NCBI GenBank assembly: GCA_022828135.1
Contig: JAJEJB010000049.1
Span: 70,504-134,503, forward strand
DNA: 64,000 nucleotides
Reading direction: 5' to 3'
Origin: Acidimicrobiia bacterium
GTDB taxonomy: Bacteria > Actinomycetota > Acidimicrobiia > Acidimicrobiales > Aldehydirespiratoraceae
Shown here: positions 44,522-53,744 of the stretch, in pieces
How positions within the stretch are numbered: the first letter of the stretch is position 1
Layout of the letters: every line of letters starts with the position of its first letter
Translations under genes and position numbers: made by a program
Notes under the pieces: model-generated
The model's database searches: none
Told to the model about the DNA's origin: nothing
What the model saw: the letters and a program-made list of their open reading frames with translations, nothing else

Positions 44522-46012
44522 ATGAGCCCGCGCGTCGCTGCATCGCCTCTGGGCGATCACACCCGCCTCGCCGTCCTCGTGGCGCTCCTCGTGCTCCTCG
44601 GGGTCTTCGCGGGCGCCGGCTGGTTGGTGATCATCCTGTCGCTGGTGGCCATGCTGTTCCTGCACGAGCTCGGCCACTACCTCATGGCCCGGTGGACGGG
44701 AATGAAGGTCAGCGAGTTCTTCATCGGGTTCGGCCCGCGCCTCTGGTCGTTCCGTCGCGGCGAGACGGAGTACGGGGTCAAGGCGATCTGGGTCGGCGCG
44801 TACGTGCGCATCGTCGGGATGAACAACCTCGACGAGGTGGAGCCCGACGACGAGCCGCACAGCTTCCGGCAGCAGAGCTACCCCAGGAAGATGCTGGTGT
44901 TGACGGCGGGGTCGGCCATGCACTTCGTGATCGTGCTGGTGCTGCTGTTCGCGGTGCTGCTGGGAGACGGCACGATCCTGAGCGGCCGGTCCGACGCCGA
45001 CGAGACTCAGAACTGGGTGCTGGCCACGGTCTCAACCGACAGCGCGGCCTCGGCGGCCGGCCTGCAGCCCGGCGATGAGCTCATCTCGATCGCCGGGGTG
45101 GGCCGCACCACATTCACCGACTTCTCGCATGTGGTGCGGCAGCTGGCAGGATCCGAGGTGGAGGTGGTGTATCGCCGCGACGGCGTGGTGCACACGGCCT
45201 CCACCCGGGTGGGCGAGCGGCTCACCGCGGCGGGCGCGGCCGGGATCGTGGGACTCATCGAAGGGGACCGCATCCTCGCGGTGGAGGGTCTCGAATCCGG
45301 GGGCGCCCCCACCTATGTCCAGGTGGCTGCGTACGGGCGCGACCGGATCGGCGAGCCCCTCGACATCACCATCGTCGACACCCGGACAGGCCGGCCGGCG
45401 GTGGTGGAGGGGGCCATCATCACCGATCTGGTCAGCCCCTCGGCCGCGGTCAGGGGATTCTTCGGGGTGTCGGCCGACTACCGCGCTGATGGCCTCGGCG
45501 TCGTGAAGGCTGCCGGCGAGTCGGTCCGGTTGTCCGCGTTGATCGTCCGCGACGTGGTCTTCGCCATCCCGACCATCGTGACCGACGGATTCGGAGGCAC
45601 GCTGGACGGGCTGCGGGACGACGATCAGGCGGCCGGTGGCGCGCCGATGGCCCGCGAGCTCGAGTTGCGGCGTCTCGACCGATCGCATCCCGACGAGAAC
45701 CGGATTCTGTCGATCTACGGGGTGGCCCGCATCGGTGCCGAAGCAGCGTCCGACGGCGCCACCGAGGTTCTCCTTCTCCTGGTGTACGTGAACGCCTTCA
45801 TCGGAGTGTTCAACCTGTTGCCGCTGTTGCCCCTCGACGGGGGACATGTCGTCGTGGCCACATACGAGCGGATCCGCTCCTTCGGGGGCCGCACCCACCG
45901 GGTCGATGCGGCCCGCCTGCTCCCGCTCACGTACGCGGTGGTGGCGCTGCTGCTGCTGGTGGGCGGTGTGGCCCTGGTGCGCGACATCCTCGATCCGGTC
46001 AGCTTCGGCTGA
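44522..46012 (+). CDS. rseP: Site-2 protease, M50 family
   Basis: 496-aa intramembrane zinc metalloprotease of the RseP/Rip1 type. HELGH is at residues 48-52 in the first helix bundle, a PDZ-like region follows (GLQPGDELISIAGVGRTTF, then a second copy near VGLIEGDRILAVEGLES), and the second motif NLLPLLPLDGGHV supplies the aspartate ligand. Such proteases cleave anti-sigma factors. ATG 44522 is chosen because upstream codons come from repeat A. Gene order dxr-rseP-ispG is conserved in actinobacteria. Confidence 0.93.
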   Translation: MSPRVAASPLGDHTRLAVLVALLVLLGVFAGAGWLVIILSLVAMLFLHELGHYLMARWTGMKVSEFFIGFGPRLWSFRRGETEYGVKAIWVGAYVRIVGMNNLDEVEPDDEPHSFRQQSYPRKMLVLTAGSAMHFVIVLVLLFAVLLGDGTILSGRSDADETQNWVLATVSTDSAASAAGLQPGDELISIAGVGRTTFTDFSHVVRQLAGSEVEVVYRRDGVVHTASTRVGERLTAAGAAGIVGLIEGDRILAVEGLESGGAPTYVQVAAYGRDRIGEPLDITIVDTRTGRPAVVEGAIITDLVSPSAAVRGFFGVSADYRADGLGVVKAAGESVRLSALIVRDVVFAIPTIVTDGFGGTLDGLRDDDQAAGGAPMARELELRRLDRSHPDENRILSIYGVARIGAEAASDGATEVLLLLVYVNAFIGVFNLLPLLPLDGGHVVVATYERIRSFGGRTHRVDAARLLPLTYAVVALLLLVGGVALVRDILDPVSFG

Positions 46013-46063
46013 GATCGTCCCAGCTCCCGCCAAGACCCTGCTGAGCGGTCAACCCGGCGCGGA

Positions 46064-46069
46064 TAGACT
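46064..46069 (+). promoter_or_regulatory. -10 box, leaderless ispG
   Basis: TAGACT with six bases to GTG 46076. Confidence 0.5.
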
Positions 46070-46075
46070 CACACC

Positions 46076-47308
46076 GTGCAGGTCACCGCGAAATTCCCGC
46101 GGCGAGACACTCGGCAGATCATGGTCGGGACCGTCCCAGTCGGGGGTGGGGCACCGGTAACGGTGCAGTCCATGACGGTCACGAAGACGGCCGACCACGA
46201 AGCCACCCTGCAACAGATCTACGCGCTGGCGGCCGCGGGCGCCGACATCGTGCGCTGCACCTGCAACCGGGCCGAGGCCGCCGAGGGACTGGCCCGCATC
46301 GTGCCCCGCTCACCGGTGCCGATCGTCGCCGACATCCACAACAACTACCGCATGGCGCTGGCCGCGCTGGAAGCCGGTGTGCACTGCCTGCGCCTGAACC
46401 CCGGCAACATCCGCAAGCCCGACCAGATCAAGGCCGTGGCCCGGGAATGCAAGGACCGGGACGTGCCCATCCGCATCGGAGTCAACGGGGGCTCGCTCGA
46501 TCCCGACCTCTACGACCCGGAGTTGGGAGTGACCCCCGAGGCGATGGTGGCCTCTGCGATGCGGGAGCTCGCCTACTTCGAGGATGTGGGGTTCGATCTG
46601 GTGAAGATCTCGGTGAAGGCATCGAGCGTTCCGCTCATGATCGAGGCGTACCGGCAGCTCGCCGACACCACCGACCATCCCCTGCATCTCGGGGTGACCG
46701 AGGCCGGGCCCCCGCCGGCCGGGACCATCAAGTCGACGGCCGGAATAGCCTCCCTGCTGGCCGAGGGCATCGGCGACACCATCCGCTACTCGCTGACCAC
46801 CGATCCCGTCGAGGAGGCTCGGGCCGGGCGGCAACTGCTGGAGGCGCTGGGGCTGCGTGAGCGGCGCAACGTCGACCTGATCGCCTGCCCCAGCTGCGGG
46901 CGGGCCGAGGTGGACGTGTTCACGGTGGCCCAGCAGGCCATGGAGGCCTTCGGCGAGCGGCGCATACCGCTCCAGGTGGCCGTCATGGGCTGCGTCGTCA
47001 ACGGCCCGGGCGAGGCCCGCGACGCCGATCTCGGCATCGCCGCGGGGAACCGTCGGGGGCACTTGTTCGTGAAGGGCGAGAACGTGGCCGTCGTCGCCGA
47101 GGAGGCGATGGTGGACGCGCTGGTGGAATGGGCCGAGTTCATCTGCGAGCACGGTTCGGATGCCGCGCTCGAGCGGGCCAAGAAGACGCGGGCCTCCGCC
47201 CGGCGAGCGGCCGAGGAAGATCGCCGCCGCAACCTCGACGAGCTCGGGGACGACGCCAACAACGCCGAGACGGTGGTGGCGGGCATCCGGCGCAAGACCG
47301 GCGCCTAA
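46076..47308 (+). CDS. ispG: (E)-4-hydroxy-3-methylbut-2-enyl-diphosphate synthase
   Basis: 410-aa 4Fe-4S enzyme for the penultimate MEP-pathway step. VTVQSMTVTKTADHEATLQQI starts the TIM-barrel part, and the iron-sulfur cysteines are in LIACPSCGRAEVD and VMGCVVNGPGEA. GTG 46076 is preceded by TAGACT six bases upstream, hence probably leaderless. The final 40 residues are a charged tail (KKTRASARRAAEEDRRRN) not needed for catalysis. Confidence 0.95.
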   Translation: MQVTAKFPRRDTRQIMVGTVPVGGGAPVTVQSMTVTKTADHEATLQQIYALAAAGADIVRCTCNRAEAAEGLARIVPRSPVPIVADIHNNYRMALAALEAGVHCLRLNPGNIRKPDQIKAVARECKDRDVPIRIGVNGGSLDPDLYDPELGVTPEAMVASAMRELAYFEDVGFDLVKISVKASSVPLMIEAYRQLADTTDHPLHLGVTEAGPPPAGTIKSTAGIASLLAEGIGDTIRYSLTTDPVEEARAGRQLLEALGLRERRNVDLIACPSCGRAEVDVFTVAQQAMEAFGERRIPLQVAVMGCVVNGPGEARDADLGIAAGNRRGHLFVKGENVAVVAEEAMVDALVEWAEFICEHGSDAALERAKKTRASARRAAEEDRRRNLDELGDDANNAETVVAGIRRKTGA

Positions 47309-47314
47309 CCCGGG

Positions 47315-47320
47315 TATACT
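47315..47320 (+). promoter_or_regulatory. -10 box for rimP-nusA operon
   Basis: TATACT, the best consensus -10 in the window, about 105 bases before rimP, leaving a structured leader. Confidence 0.6.
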
Positions 47321-47345
47321 TCGCGCACGTTCGATTCTCCGGAAG

Positions 47346-47369
47346 CGGCGTGGGCTCGTGCCCACGCCG
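47346..47369 (+). ncRNA. rimP leader hairpin
   Basis: CGGCGTGGGC, loop TCGT, GCCCACGCCG: a perfect 10-bp stem in the leader between TATACT and rimP. Hairpin leaders of this GTGGGC/GCCCAC type often precede rimP operons; no regulator is known from the sequence. Confidence 0.5.
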
Positions 47370-47426
47370 TTGCCGGTTCAGGCCCGAACCCGCCCCCCGG
47401 ACCAGAGCAGAATATCAGGGAATACC

Positions 47427-47930
47427 ATGGCGATCGCCGATCGCGTCCGCGACCTCGTTGCCCCGCTGGCGGAGGCCGTCTCGGTCGACTTGTACGACGT
47501 GGAGCACCACGGCGGGGTGGTCCGAGTCCTTGTCGACGCTGACGGCGGCATCGATCTCGACGTCATCGCCCGGCTGTCGCGCTCGATCGGTCGCGCCCTG
47601 GACGAGCACGATCCCATACCGGGCCGGTACACGCTGGAGGTCTCGAGCCCCGGTTTGGAGCGCCCGCTGCGCACACCCGAGCACTTCCGCCGCGCCGCCG
47701 GATCCACCGTGAAGGTGAAGACCCTGGCCGGCTTCGACGGGCCCCGCCGGCTGACGGGGATCCTGGAGGCCGTGGCCGACGACGGCGTGGACCTGCGCAG
47801 CCCCGACGGCGAGGTGTGCCGCGTCGCCTATGAGCAGCTCGCCTCGGCTCGCACAGTCTTCGAGTGGGGCTCGCGCCCGCACCAAGCACAGCAGTCCAAA
47901 CGACCTGACGATAGGGAGGCGAAGCGATGA
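47427..47930 (+). CDS. rimP: Ribosome maturation factor RimP
   Basis: 167-aa 30S maturation factor. The family core is recognised in VDLYDVEHHGGVVRVLVDADGG, LSRSIGRALDEHDP and YTLEVSSPGLERPLRTPEHF. ATG 47427 gives the usual start and the stop overlaps nusA by four bases (ATGA). Confidence 0.94.
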   Translation: MAIADRVRDLVAPLAEAVSVDLYDVEHHGGVVRVLVDADGGIDLDVIARLSRSIGRALDEHDPIPGRYTLEVSSPGLERPLRTPEHFRRAAGSTVKVKTLAGFDGPRRLTGILEAVADDGVDLRSPDGEVCRVAYEQLASARTVFEWGSRPHQAQQSKRPDDREAKR

Positions 47931-49171
47931 ACGCGGAGATGATGGAAGCTCTCCAGGCGATGGCGGCCGAGCGGGGTATCACCGTCGACGCGCTGTTCGC
48001 GGCCCTGGCCGATGCCTTGGAGTCCGCCTACAAGCGGCTGCCCGACGCCAAGGAGTACGCCTGGGTGACGATCGATCCGTCCACCATGGAATTCCACGTG
48101 ATCGCCCAGGACCTGGACGAAGAGGGCAACCCGGTGGGCGAGGAGTACGAGGTCACGCCCGACAATTTCGGGCGCATCGCGGCACAGACCGCCCGCCAGG
48201 TCATGACCCAGCGCATCCGCGAGGCGGAGCGGGAACTCAAGTACGAGGAGTACGCCGGCCGCGAGGGAGACATCGTCACCGGCATGATCCAGCAGACCGA
48301 CGCGCGCTACACCCTGCTCGATCTGGGCCGGGTCGAGGCGCTGCTGCCCCAGGCGGAGCAGGTCCCCTACGAGCGGCCCGACTCCAACACCCGTCTCAAG
48401 GCCTACATCGTCGAGGTGCGCAAGACGGCCAAGGGGCCTCAGATCGTGGTCAGCCGGACCCATCCCGGCCTGGTGAAGCGACTCTTCGAGCTGGAGGTGC
48501 CCGAGATCGCCGACGGGATCGTGGAGATCAAGGCGTGCGCGCGCGAGCCGGGCCATCGCACCAAGATCGCGGTGCATTCGAACGACCCCAACGTCGATCC
48601 CGTGGGGGCGTGCGTTGGGGCCCGGGGGGCAAGGGTCCGCCAGGTCGTCAACGAACTGCGGGGCGAGAAGATCGACATCGTGCCGTTCAGCAGCGAGCTC
48701 GAGGAGTTCGTGACCAAGGCGCTGTCACCGGCGAGGATCAAGGAGGTCCGCCCCAACGAGATGACCGGCGACTGCGACGTGATCGTTCCCGACTACCAGT
48801 TGTCGCTCGCCATCGGCAAGGAGGGCCAGAACGCCCGCCTGGCCAGCCGGCTCACCGGCTGGGGCATCAACATCAAGAGCGAGACCCAGCTGGCCGAGGA
48901 GGCGGCCTACGGCGACGTGGAGTGGGCTGAGGGGGAGTGGATCACCGATCCCGAGACGGGAGAGCAGCTGTGGCAGCCCGCCGACGGCGGCGAGGCGGTC
49001 AGCGCGGAGGCGTGGGCCGCGGCCATGGCGGAGGAGCAGGCCGAGGACGCTGGTTCCGGCGAGGGCTCCAGTTCAGGGCCGGACGCTGGTTCCGGCGAGG
49101 GCTCCAGCTCAGGACAGGACGCCGGTGCCCGAGAGCCCGAGGTCGCGGCGGAGCGGGCGGAGAGCAGCTGA
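47927..49171 (+). CDS. nusA: Transcription termination/antitermination protein NusA
   Basis: 414-aa NusA with N-terminal RNA-polymerase-binding domain, S1 domain (GDIVTGMIQQTDARYTLLDLG) and two KH domains (VGACVGARGARVRQVVNEL, LAIGKEGQNARLASRLTG). The C-terminus is acidic and ends with two direct repeats of DAGSGEGSSSG type. It is coupled to rimP by a four-base overlap and is followed directly by ylxR. Length is normal for actinobacteria apart from the repeats. Confidence 0.95.
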   Translation: MNAEMMEALQAMAAERGITVDALFAALADALESAYKRLPDAKEYAWVTIDPSTMEFHVIAQDLDEEGNPVGEEYEVTPDNFGRIAAQTARQVMTQRIREAERELKYEEYAGREGDIVTGMIQQTDARYTLLDLGRVEALLPQAEQVPYERPDSNTRLKAYIVEVRKTAKGPQIVVSRTHPGLVKRLFELEVPEIADGIVEIKACAREPGHRTKIAVHSNDPNVDPVGACVGARGARVRQVVNELRGEKIDIVPFSSELEEFVTKALSPARIKEVRPNEMTGDCDVIVPDYQLSLAIGKEGQNARLASRLTGWGINIKSETQLAEEAAYGDVEWAEGEWITDPETGEQLWQPADGGEAVSAEAWAAAMAEEQAEDAGSGEGSSSGPDAGSGEGSSSGQDAGAREPEVAAERAESS

Positions 49172-49458
49172 GCCCGGTCCGAACCTGCATCGGCTGCCGC
49201 ACCCGCCGCCCGGGTGCGGAGATGCGGCGTGTGCGAAGGGACCCCAGCGGCGCTCTGGTTATGGGGCCCGGACCCGGCCGGGGCGCCTGGCTGTGCGCAG
49301 ACGTCGCCTGCTTCGAGTCGGCCCGGCGCCGTCGAGCCTTCAGGCGGGCCCTGCGGGCTGACGTAGAGCCGGGCGAGATCGCTAGGCTTCAACAAGCGTG
49401 GCCGTCGGACCCGGGGAGCGATCCCGGGCCGGGCGGTCGCGCCAGCCAGACTCTCTGA
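49168..49458 (+). CDS. ylxR: YlxR-family RNA-binding protein, apparent CTG start
   Basis: 96-aa YlxR (DUF448). The CxxC core PVRTCIGCRTRRPGAEMRRV and GRGAWLCADVACFE are intact. No ATG, GTG or TTG is found in frame close to the nusA end: the nearest downstream ATG (49222) would delete the CxxC motif and the nearest upstream GTG is about 200 bases away inside nusA. CTG 49168 overlaps the nusA stop as CTGA and has GGAG five bases upstream, so a CTG start coupled to nusA termination is the best reading. Confidence 0.82.
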   Translation: MSPVRTCIGCRTRRPGAEMRRVRRDPSGALVMGPGPGRGAWLCADVACFESARRRRAFRRALRADVEPGEIARLQQAWPSDPGSDPGPGGRASQTL

Positions 49459-49471
49459 ACGGGGGCACGCG

Positions 49472-52294
49472 TTGCCAGGCAAGATCCGCGTCCACGAGCT
49501 CGCCAAGGAGCTCGGACTGACAAATCAAGAGACGCTCGATCTTTGCTTCGCGCTCAGCATCGGAGTCAAGTCGCATTCTTCGAGCATCGTCGAGGCTCAA
49601 GCCGACCGGGTACGGCGACGAGCAGAACGAGACGGGCTGCTGAAGCCTCCGCCGCCTCCGGAACCGGTGAGGGTGGCGGAACCGGAGACCGTCGAGCCTG
49701 AGCCCCCGAAGCCGGAGCCCGTGAAGCCCGAGGTCAAGGCACCGGTCGCCCCGGAGCCGGTGGCGGAAGCGGCCAGTCCCCAGCCGGTTGTTGGTGAGAA
49801 GCCCGCGGCTGAGGTCAGCAGCGAGTCCAAGGTCCGGGCCGCACCGGCCGCCAGGGCGCCCGCCGCCCGGGCCGCACCCCAGGTCGAGCCGGACGCGCCC
49901 GCGACCGTGACCGCACCGGCCGCGAAGGAAGTGACCGAACCTTCCGCCGCGAAGCCGAAGGTGACGATCTCTTCGAGCGGCAGCGTGGCTCCGGCCAAGC
50001 GAGTCGTCATCCAAGAGCCCCAGCCCGTAGCGGAGGAGCCCCCGCCTCCCAAGCCGGCGGGCCCCAAGGCGCAGGCCAGCGCGGCGCCGCCCCGTTCTCT
50101 CAGGTCCGGCACCCCTCCCGTCTCGCGGTCGGGCAAGCCCATTCCGCCTCCTCCTCCGCCTCGACGCCTTCGGCCGCCTGCTCCTCAGGGGACTCCCAGC
50201 CGGGGAGGTCCGGCCGCGCCGGAGCGCCGCCCGTCCGGCGGGGCCGCGCGTCCGGCGGGCGCCCGTCCTCCGGCTGATCGACCGGCCGGCCCCCGCCGCG
50301 GCGCCCCGTCAGGCGGTCCTCGTTCTCTGGGCGGTCCCCGGCCTGTCGCTCCGGGACCGCCGGGCCGGCCGGGCGGGGGCAGGGGCGCCCCCGGTGGCGC
50401 TCAGCGACGCCCGCCCCGCCGCAAGAGCCGCAGGCGGCGGGTACGCGAGGAACTCCAGCCCATGGATGTCCCGACCTACACGCCCCGTCACGCCGCGGTG
50501 CCCGAGGGCATCGTCGTGGTGGAGCGGGCCTCGGCCGCTCAGGACTTCGGCCCCAAGCTCAACCGCACCGCCGCCGATGTGGTCCGCTTCCTGATGCAGC
50601 ACGGTGAGATGGTCACTGCCACCCAGTCGCTGAGCGACGAGATGATGGAGTTGTTCGCGGCCGAGATCGGTGCCGAGATCCGCCTCGTCGACCCTGGTGA
50701 GGAGCAGGAGGCCGAACTGCGCAAGCTCCTCGGGATCGACGGCGACGATGACTCGAGCGTCGCTCCCCTCAGGGCTCCGGTGATCACCGTCATGGGCCAT
50801 GTCGACCACGGCAAGACGCTGCTGCTCGACCGGATCCGCGACACGAACGTGGTCGACGGCGAGGCGGGCGGGATCACCCAGCACATCGGTGCCTATCAGG
50901 TGGAGCGCAATGACCGGACGCTCACCTTCATCGACACCCCCGGTCACGAGGCGTTCACGGCCATGAGGGCCCGGGGCGCGGGAGCCACCGACATCGTGGT
51001 GCTGGTTGTGGCCGCCGACGACGGCGTGATGCCCCAGACGGTCGAGGCCATCAACCACGCCAAGGCCGCCGACGTTCCCATCGTCGTCGCGGTCAACAAG
51101 ATCGATCGTCCCAACGCCGATGCGCAGAGAACCGTGGCCGGAGTGGCCGAGCAGGGTCTGGTTCCCGAGGCCTGGGGCGGGGAGACGATCTACTGCGAGG
51201 TGTCGGCTCTGACCGGCGAGGGCCTCGAGGACCTGCTGGATCAGATACTGCTGGTGGCCGAGGTCGAGGATCTGAGGTCTTCGTCCGAGGGTCGAGCGGG
51301 CGGGGTCGTGCTCGAGTCGAATCTCGACATCGGGCGGGGTCCTGTGGCCACCGTGCTGGTGCAGAGAGGCACCCTGCGCATCGGTGACCCCGTGGTCGCG
51401 GGCGCGTCCTGGGGTCGCGTCCGCGCTTTGCTCGACGATCGGGGCGAGGCCGTCGATGAGGCCGTTCCGTCGACGCCGGTCCAGGTCCTGGGCTTGTCGG
51501 AGGTCGCCATCGCGGGCGATGCCTTCGCGGTCGCTCCCAACGAGAAGATCGCCGGGCGGGTGGCCGACACCCGCGAGCACTGGCAGCGTCTGTCGAGTCT
51601 GGGCCGCGAGGCTCACGCCCTGTCGGGCGGGGCCAAGCTCGAGGATCTGTTCACCCGGATCCAGCGGGGCGAGACGGCCACGCTCAACGTCATCGTGAAG
51701 GCCGACGTGAACGGGTCGCTGGAAGCCGTCACCGAGAGCCTCCGCAAGCTCGAGACCGGTGAGGTACGCATCGCCATCGTGCACCGGGGCGTGGGCGGCA
51801 TCACTGAGAACGACATCCAGCTCGCCTCGGCGTCGAACGCGACCATCATCGGCTTCAACGTCCGGCCCGACCGCAAGGCCCGTGAGGCTGCCGACGCCGA
51901 GAACGTGGAGATCCGCACCTACGAGATCATCTACAAACTGCTCGAGGACGTCTCGTCGGCCATGGTCGGGATGCTCGCCCCCGACATCGAGGAGATGGTC
52001 ACGGGCGACGCTGAGGTGCGCCAGGTCTTCCGCATCCCCCGGGTGGGGGCGGTGGCCGGCTGCTACGTGCAGAACGGCACCATCACCAGGGGAGCGAAGG
52101 TGCGTTTCCTGCGCGACGGGGCCATCATCTGGAAGGGGACAATCAACTCGCTCAAGCGCTTCACCGACGATGTCCGCGAGGTGCAGTCCGGGTTCGAGTG
52201 CGGCATCGGTCTGAGCAACTTCCAGGACCTCAAGGCGGGCGACATCATCGAGACCTTCGAAGAGCGCGAGGTGGCCCGAACCCTCGATCAATGA
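49472..52294 (+). CDS. infB: Translation initiation factor IF-2
   Basis: 940-aa GTPase that brings initiator tRNA to the 30S subunit. IF2-N domain ([17 protein letters not shown]), a 330-residue Pro/Ala/Arg-rich linker, then the G domain: GHVDHGKT (442-449), [16 protein letters not shown], followed by domains II-IV. TTG 49472 is the only start giving the conserved [15 protein letters not shown]-terminus and is preceded by a GGGGG stretch. The stop overlaps rbfA by four bases. Confidence 0.95.
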   Translation: MPGKIRVHELAKELGLTNQETLDLCFALSIGVKSHSSSIVEAQADRVRRRAERDGLLKPPPPPEPVRVAEPETVEPEPPKPEPVKPEVKAPVAPEPVAEAASPQPVVGEKPAAEVSSESKVRAAPAARAPAARAAPQVEPDAPATVTAPAAKEVTEPSAAKPKVTISSSGSVAPAKRVVIQEPQPVAEEPPPPKPAGPKAQASAAPPRSLRSGTPPVSRSGKPIPPPPPPRRLRPPAPQGTPSRGGPAAPERRPSGGAARPAGARPPADRPAGPRRGAPSGGPRSLGGPRPVAPGPPGRPGGGRGAPGGAQRRPPRRKSRRRRVREELQPMDVPTYTPRHAAVPEGIVVVERASAAQDFGPKLNRTAADVVRFLMQHGEMVTATQSLSDEMMELFAAEIGAEIRLVDPGEEQEAELRKLLGIDGDDDSSVAPLRAPVITVMGHVDHGKTLLLDRIRDTNVVDGEAGGITQHIGAYQVERNDRTLTFIDTPGHEAFTAMRARGAGATDIVVLVVAADDGVMPQTVEAINHAKAADVPIVVAVNKIDRPNADAQRTVAGVAEQGLVPEAWGGETIYCEVSALTGEGLEDLLDQILLVAEVEDLRSSSEGRAGGVVLESNLDIGRGPVATVLVQRGTLRIGDPVVAGASWGRVRALLDDRGEAVDEAVPSTPVQVLGLSEVAIAGDAFAVAPNEKIAGRVADTREHWQRLSSLGREAHALSGGAKLEDLFTRIQRGETATLNVIVKADVNGSLEAVTESLRKLETGEVRIAIVHRGVGGITENDIQLASASNATIIGFNVRPDRKAREAADAENVEIRTYEIIYKLLEDVSSAMVGMLAPDIEEMVTGDAEVRQVFRIPRVGAVAGCYVQNGTITRGAKVRFLRDGAIIWKGTINSLKRFTDDVREVQSGFECGIGLSNFQDLKAGDIIETFEEREVARTLDQ

Positions 52295-52680
52295 CACGGC
52301 GAACCCGACGCTCGCATCCCGACCATCGGGCCGGACATCGCACCGCCCGGGTGGGCGAGCTCATCCGGCGCATCATCGCTGAGTCAATGGAGCAGATCGA
52401 CGACGACCGGTTGGCCATGGTGTCGGTTACGGGCGTCGACGTCGACCGTGACCTGCACAGGGCTGTCGTGTGGTTCACGTCCCTTGGCGACACCGAGGAG
52501 GGTGATGCCGATATCGCCGAGGCCTTCGAGGAGCACGCCGGCCACTTGCGACGCGCTGTCGGGGACCAGGCTCGGCTGCGACGCACGCCGAAGCTCGTGT
52601 TCCGCCCCGACACTGTGCTGCGCTCGGCCGAGCGCATCGAGAAGCTCCTCGACGGCACCGCCGACTCCGAGAACTGCTAA
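52291..52680 (+). CDS. rbfA: Ribosome-binding factor A
   Basis: 129-aa KH-type 30S maturation factor. ARVGELIRRIIAESMEQIDDDRL, VTGVDVDRDLHRAVVWFTSLG and RTPKLVFRPDTVLRSAERIEKLL are typical. ATG 52291 overlaps the infB stop; truB starts two bases after its stop. Operon infB-rbfA-truB. Confidence 0.93.
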   Translation: MTRRTRRSHPDHRAGHRTARVGELIRRIIAESMEQIDDDRLAMVSVTGVDVDRDLHRAVVWFTSLGDTEEGDADIAEAFEEHAGHLRRAVGDQARLRRTPKLVFRPDTVLRSAERIEKLLDGTADSENC

Positions 52681-52682
52681 TA

Positions 52683-53546
52683 GTGCCCGACGGCGTCGCG
52701 GTCATTGACAAGCCCGCCGGCTGGACGAGCCACGATGTGGTGGCCAAGGCCCGGGGTGTGCTGGGCACCAGGAAGGTGGGGCACAGCGGCACCCTGGACC
52801 CCGACGCCACCGGGGTGCTGGTCCTCGGCGTGGGCCGGGCGACCCGGCTGCTGCGGTATGTCACCGGACTCCCGAAGAGCTACGAGGCGGAGATCGTGCT
52901 CGGTATCGAGACCGACACCCTCGACTCGACGGGGCAGGTGACATACCGCCACGACATGGCCGGCGTGAGCGCGGAGCAGATTCGCACCGCTGTTGCCGCC
53001 CTCACCGGCGAGATCCTGCAGGTTCCGCCCATGGTCTCGGCGGTGAAGGTGGGAGGGCGCAGACTTCACACCCTCGCCCGCGCCGGTGTGGAGGTGGAGC
53101 GCGAGGCTCGGCCGGTCACGGTCCATCGCTTCGACGTTGCGCCCGTGCCGGGTGGCGAGGCGGTGCTGCGAGCCGTGGTCGACTGCTCCTCGGGCACCTA
53201 CGTGAGGGTGCTCGCCGCCGATCTGGGTCGGGCCCTCGGCGGGGGCGCCCACTTGCGGAACCTTCGACGCACGGCCGTGGGCGGCTTCGGGCTCGATGCG
53301 GCCCGCCCGGTCGAGTCGGCCGAGGTGCTGCCGATGGCGCACGCTGTCGAACACCTGGAGGGCGTGCGAGTGGGTCCGGCAGTGGCGGCTCAGGTGACCC
53401 ACGGCCGGGTTCTGGATCTCGAGTACCTCGGCGTCGCAGGAGACGGGCCGTGGGCGGTGCACGACACCGAGGGCGGGCTCCTCGCCGTCTACGAGAGTTT
53501 CCGCACCGGTGCCAAGCCGGCGGTGGTGGTGGCGGCTGTCACTTGA
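52683..53546 (+). CDS. truB: tRNA pseudouridine-55 synthase
   Basis: 287-aa pseudouridine synthase for U55. IDKPAGWTSHDVVAKAR and the catalytic KVGHSGTLDPDATGVL (D39) are intact; GTYVRVLAADLGRALG and a C-terminal PUA-like region follow. GTG 52683 lies two bases after rbfA. Ends before a 198-base gap containing repeat A and a short direct repeat. Confidence 0.94.
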   Translation: MPDGVAVIDKPAGWTSHDVVAKARGVLGTRKVGHSGTLDPDATGVLVLGVGRATRLLRYVTGLPKSYEAEIVLGIETDTLDSTGQVTYRHDMAGVSAEQIRTAVAALTGEILQVPPMVSAVKVGGRRLHTLARAGVEVEREARPVTVHRFDVAPVPGGEAVLRAVVDCSSGTYVRVLAADLGRALGGGAHLRNLRRTAVGGFGLDAARPVESAEVLPMAHAVEHLEGVRVGPAVAAQVTHGRVLDLEYLGVAGDGPWAVHDTEGGLLAVYESFRTGAKPAVVVAAVT

Positions 53547-53593
53547 GACCGAGCGGAGAGACGCACGAATCCGGCCGCTGCGGGTGAGGCTGT

Positions 53594-53632
53594 GGCCCGA
53601 GCGGCCCGTGAGCGAAGCGAACAAGAGCGGGA
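53594..53632 (+). repeat. Dispersed repeat family A, copy 5
   Basis: 39-bp element between truB and ribF, one difference (gcgaag for gcgcag) from the other copies. Confidence 0.75.
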
Positions 53633-53710
53633 GTAGCGCCGCCCTCGCGGTGTGAGGTAGGGGACCGGCGTCGGTAGCCTCCCAGGTACCGGCCCCGGGT
53701 CCGGAACCGT

Positions 53711-53730
53711 CACTATCACGCACTATCACG
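53711..53730 (+). repeat. Tandem 10-bp repeat before ribF
   Basis: CACTATCACG occurs twice in a row, 15 bases before GTG 53745 and just before its GGAGG site; possibly an operator, function unknown. Confidence 0.5.
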
Positions 53731-53744
53731 CGCTGGAGGCGTCT

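Noticed and set aside
50309..52297. Long minus-strand frame opposite infB
   Set aside because: It mirrors the infB codon pattern and has no recognisable motif.
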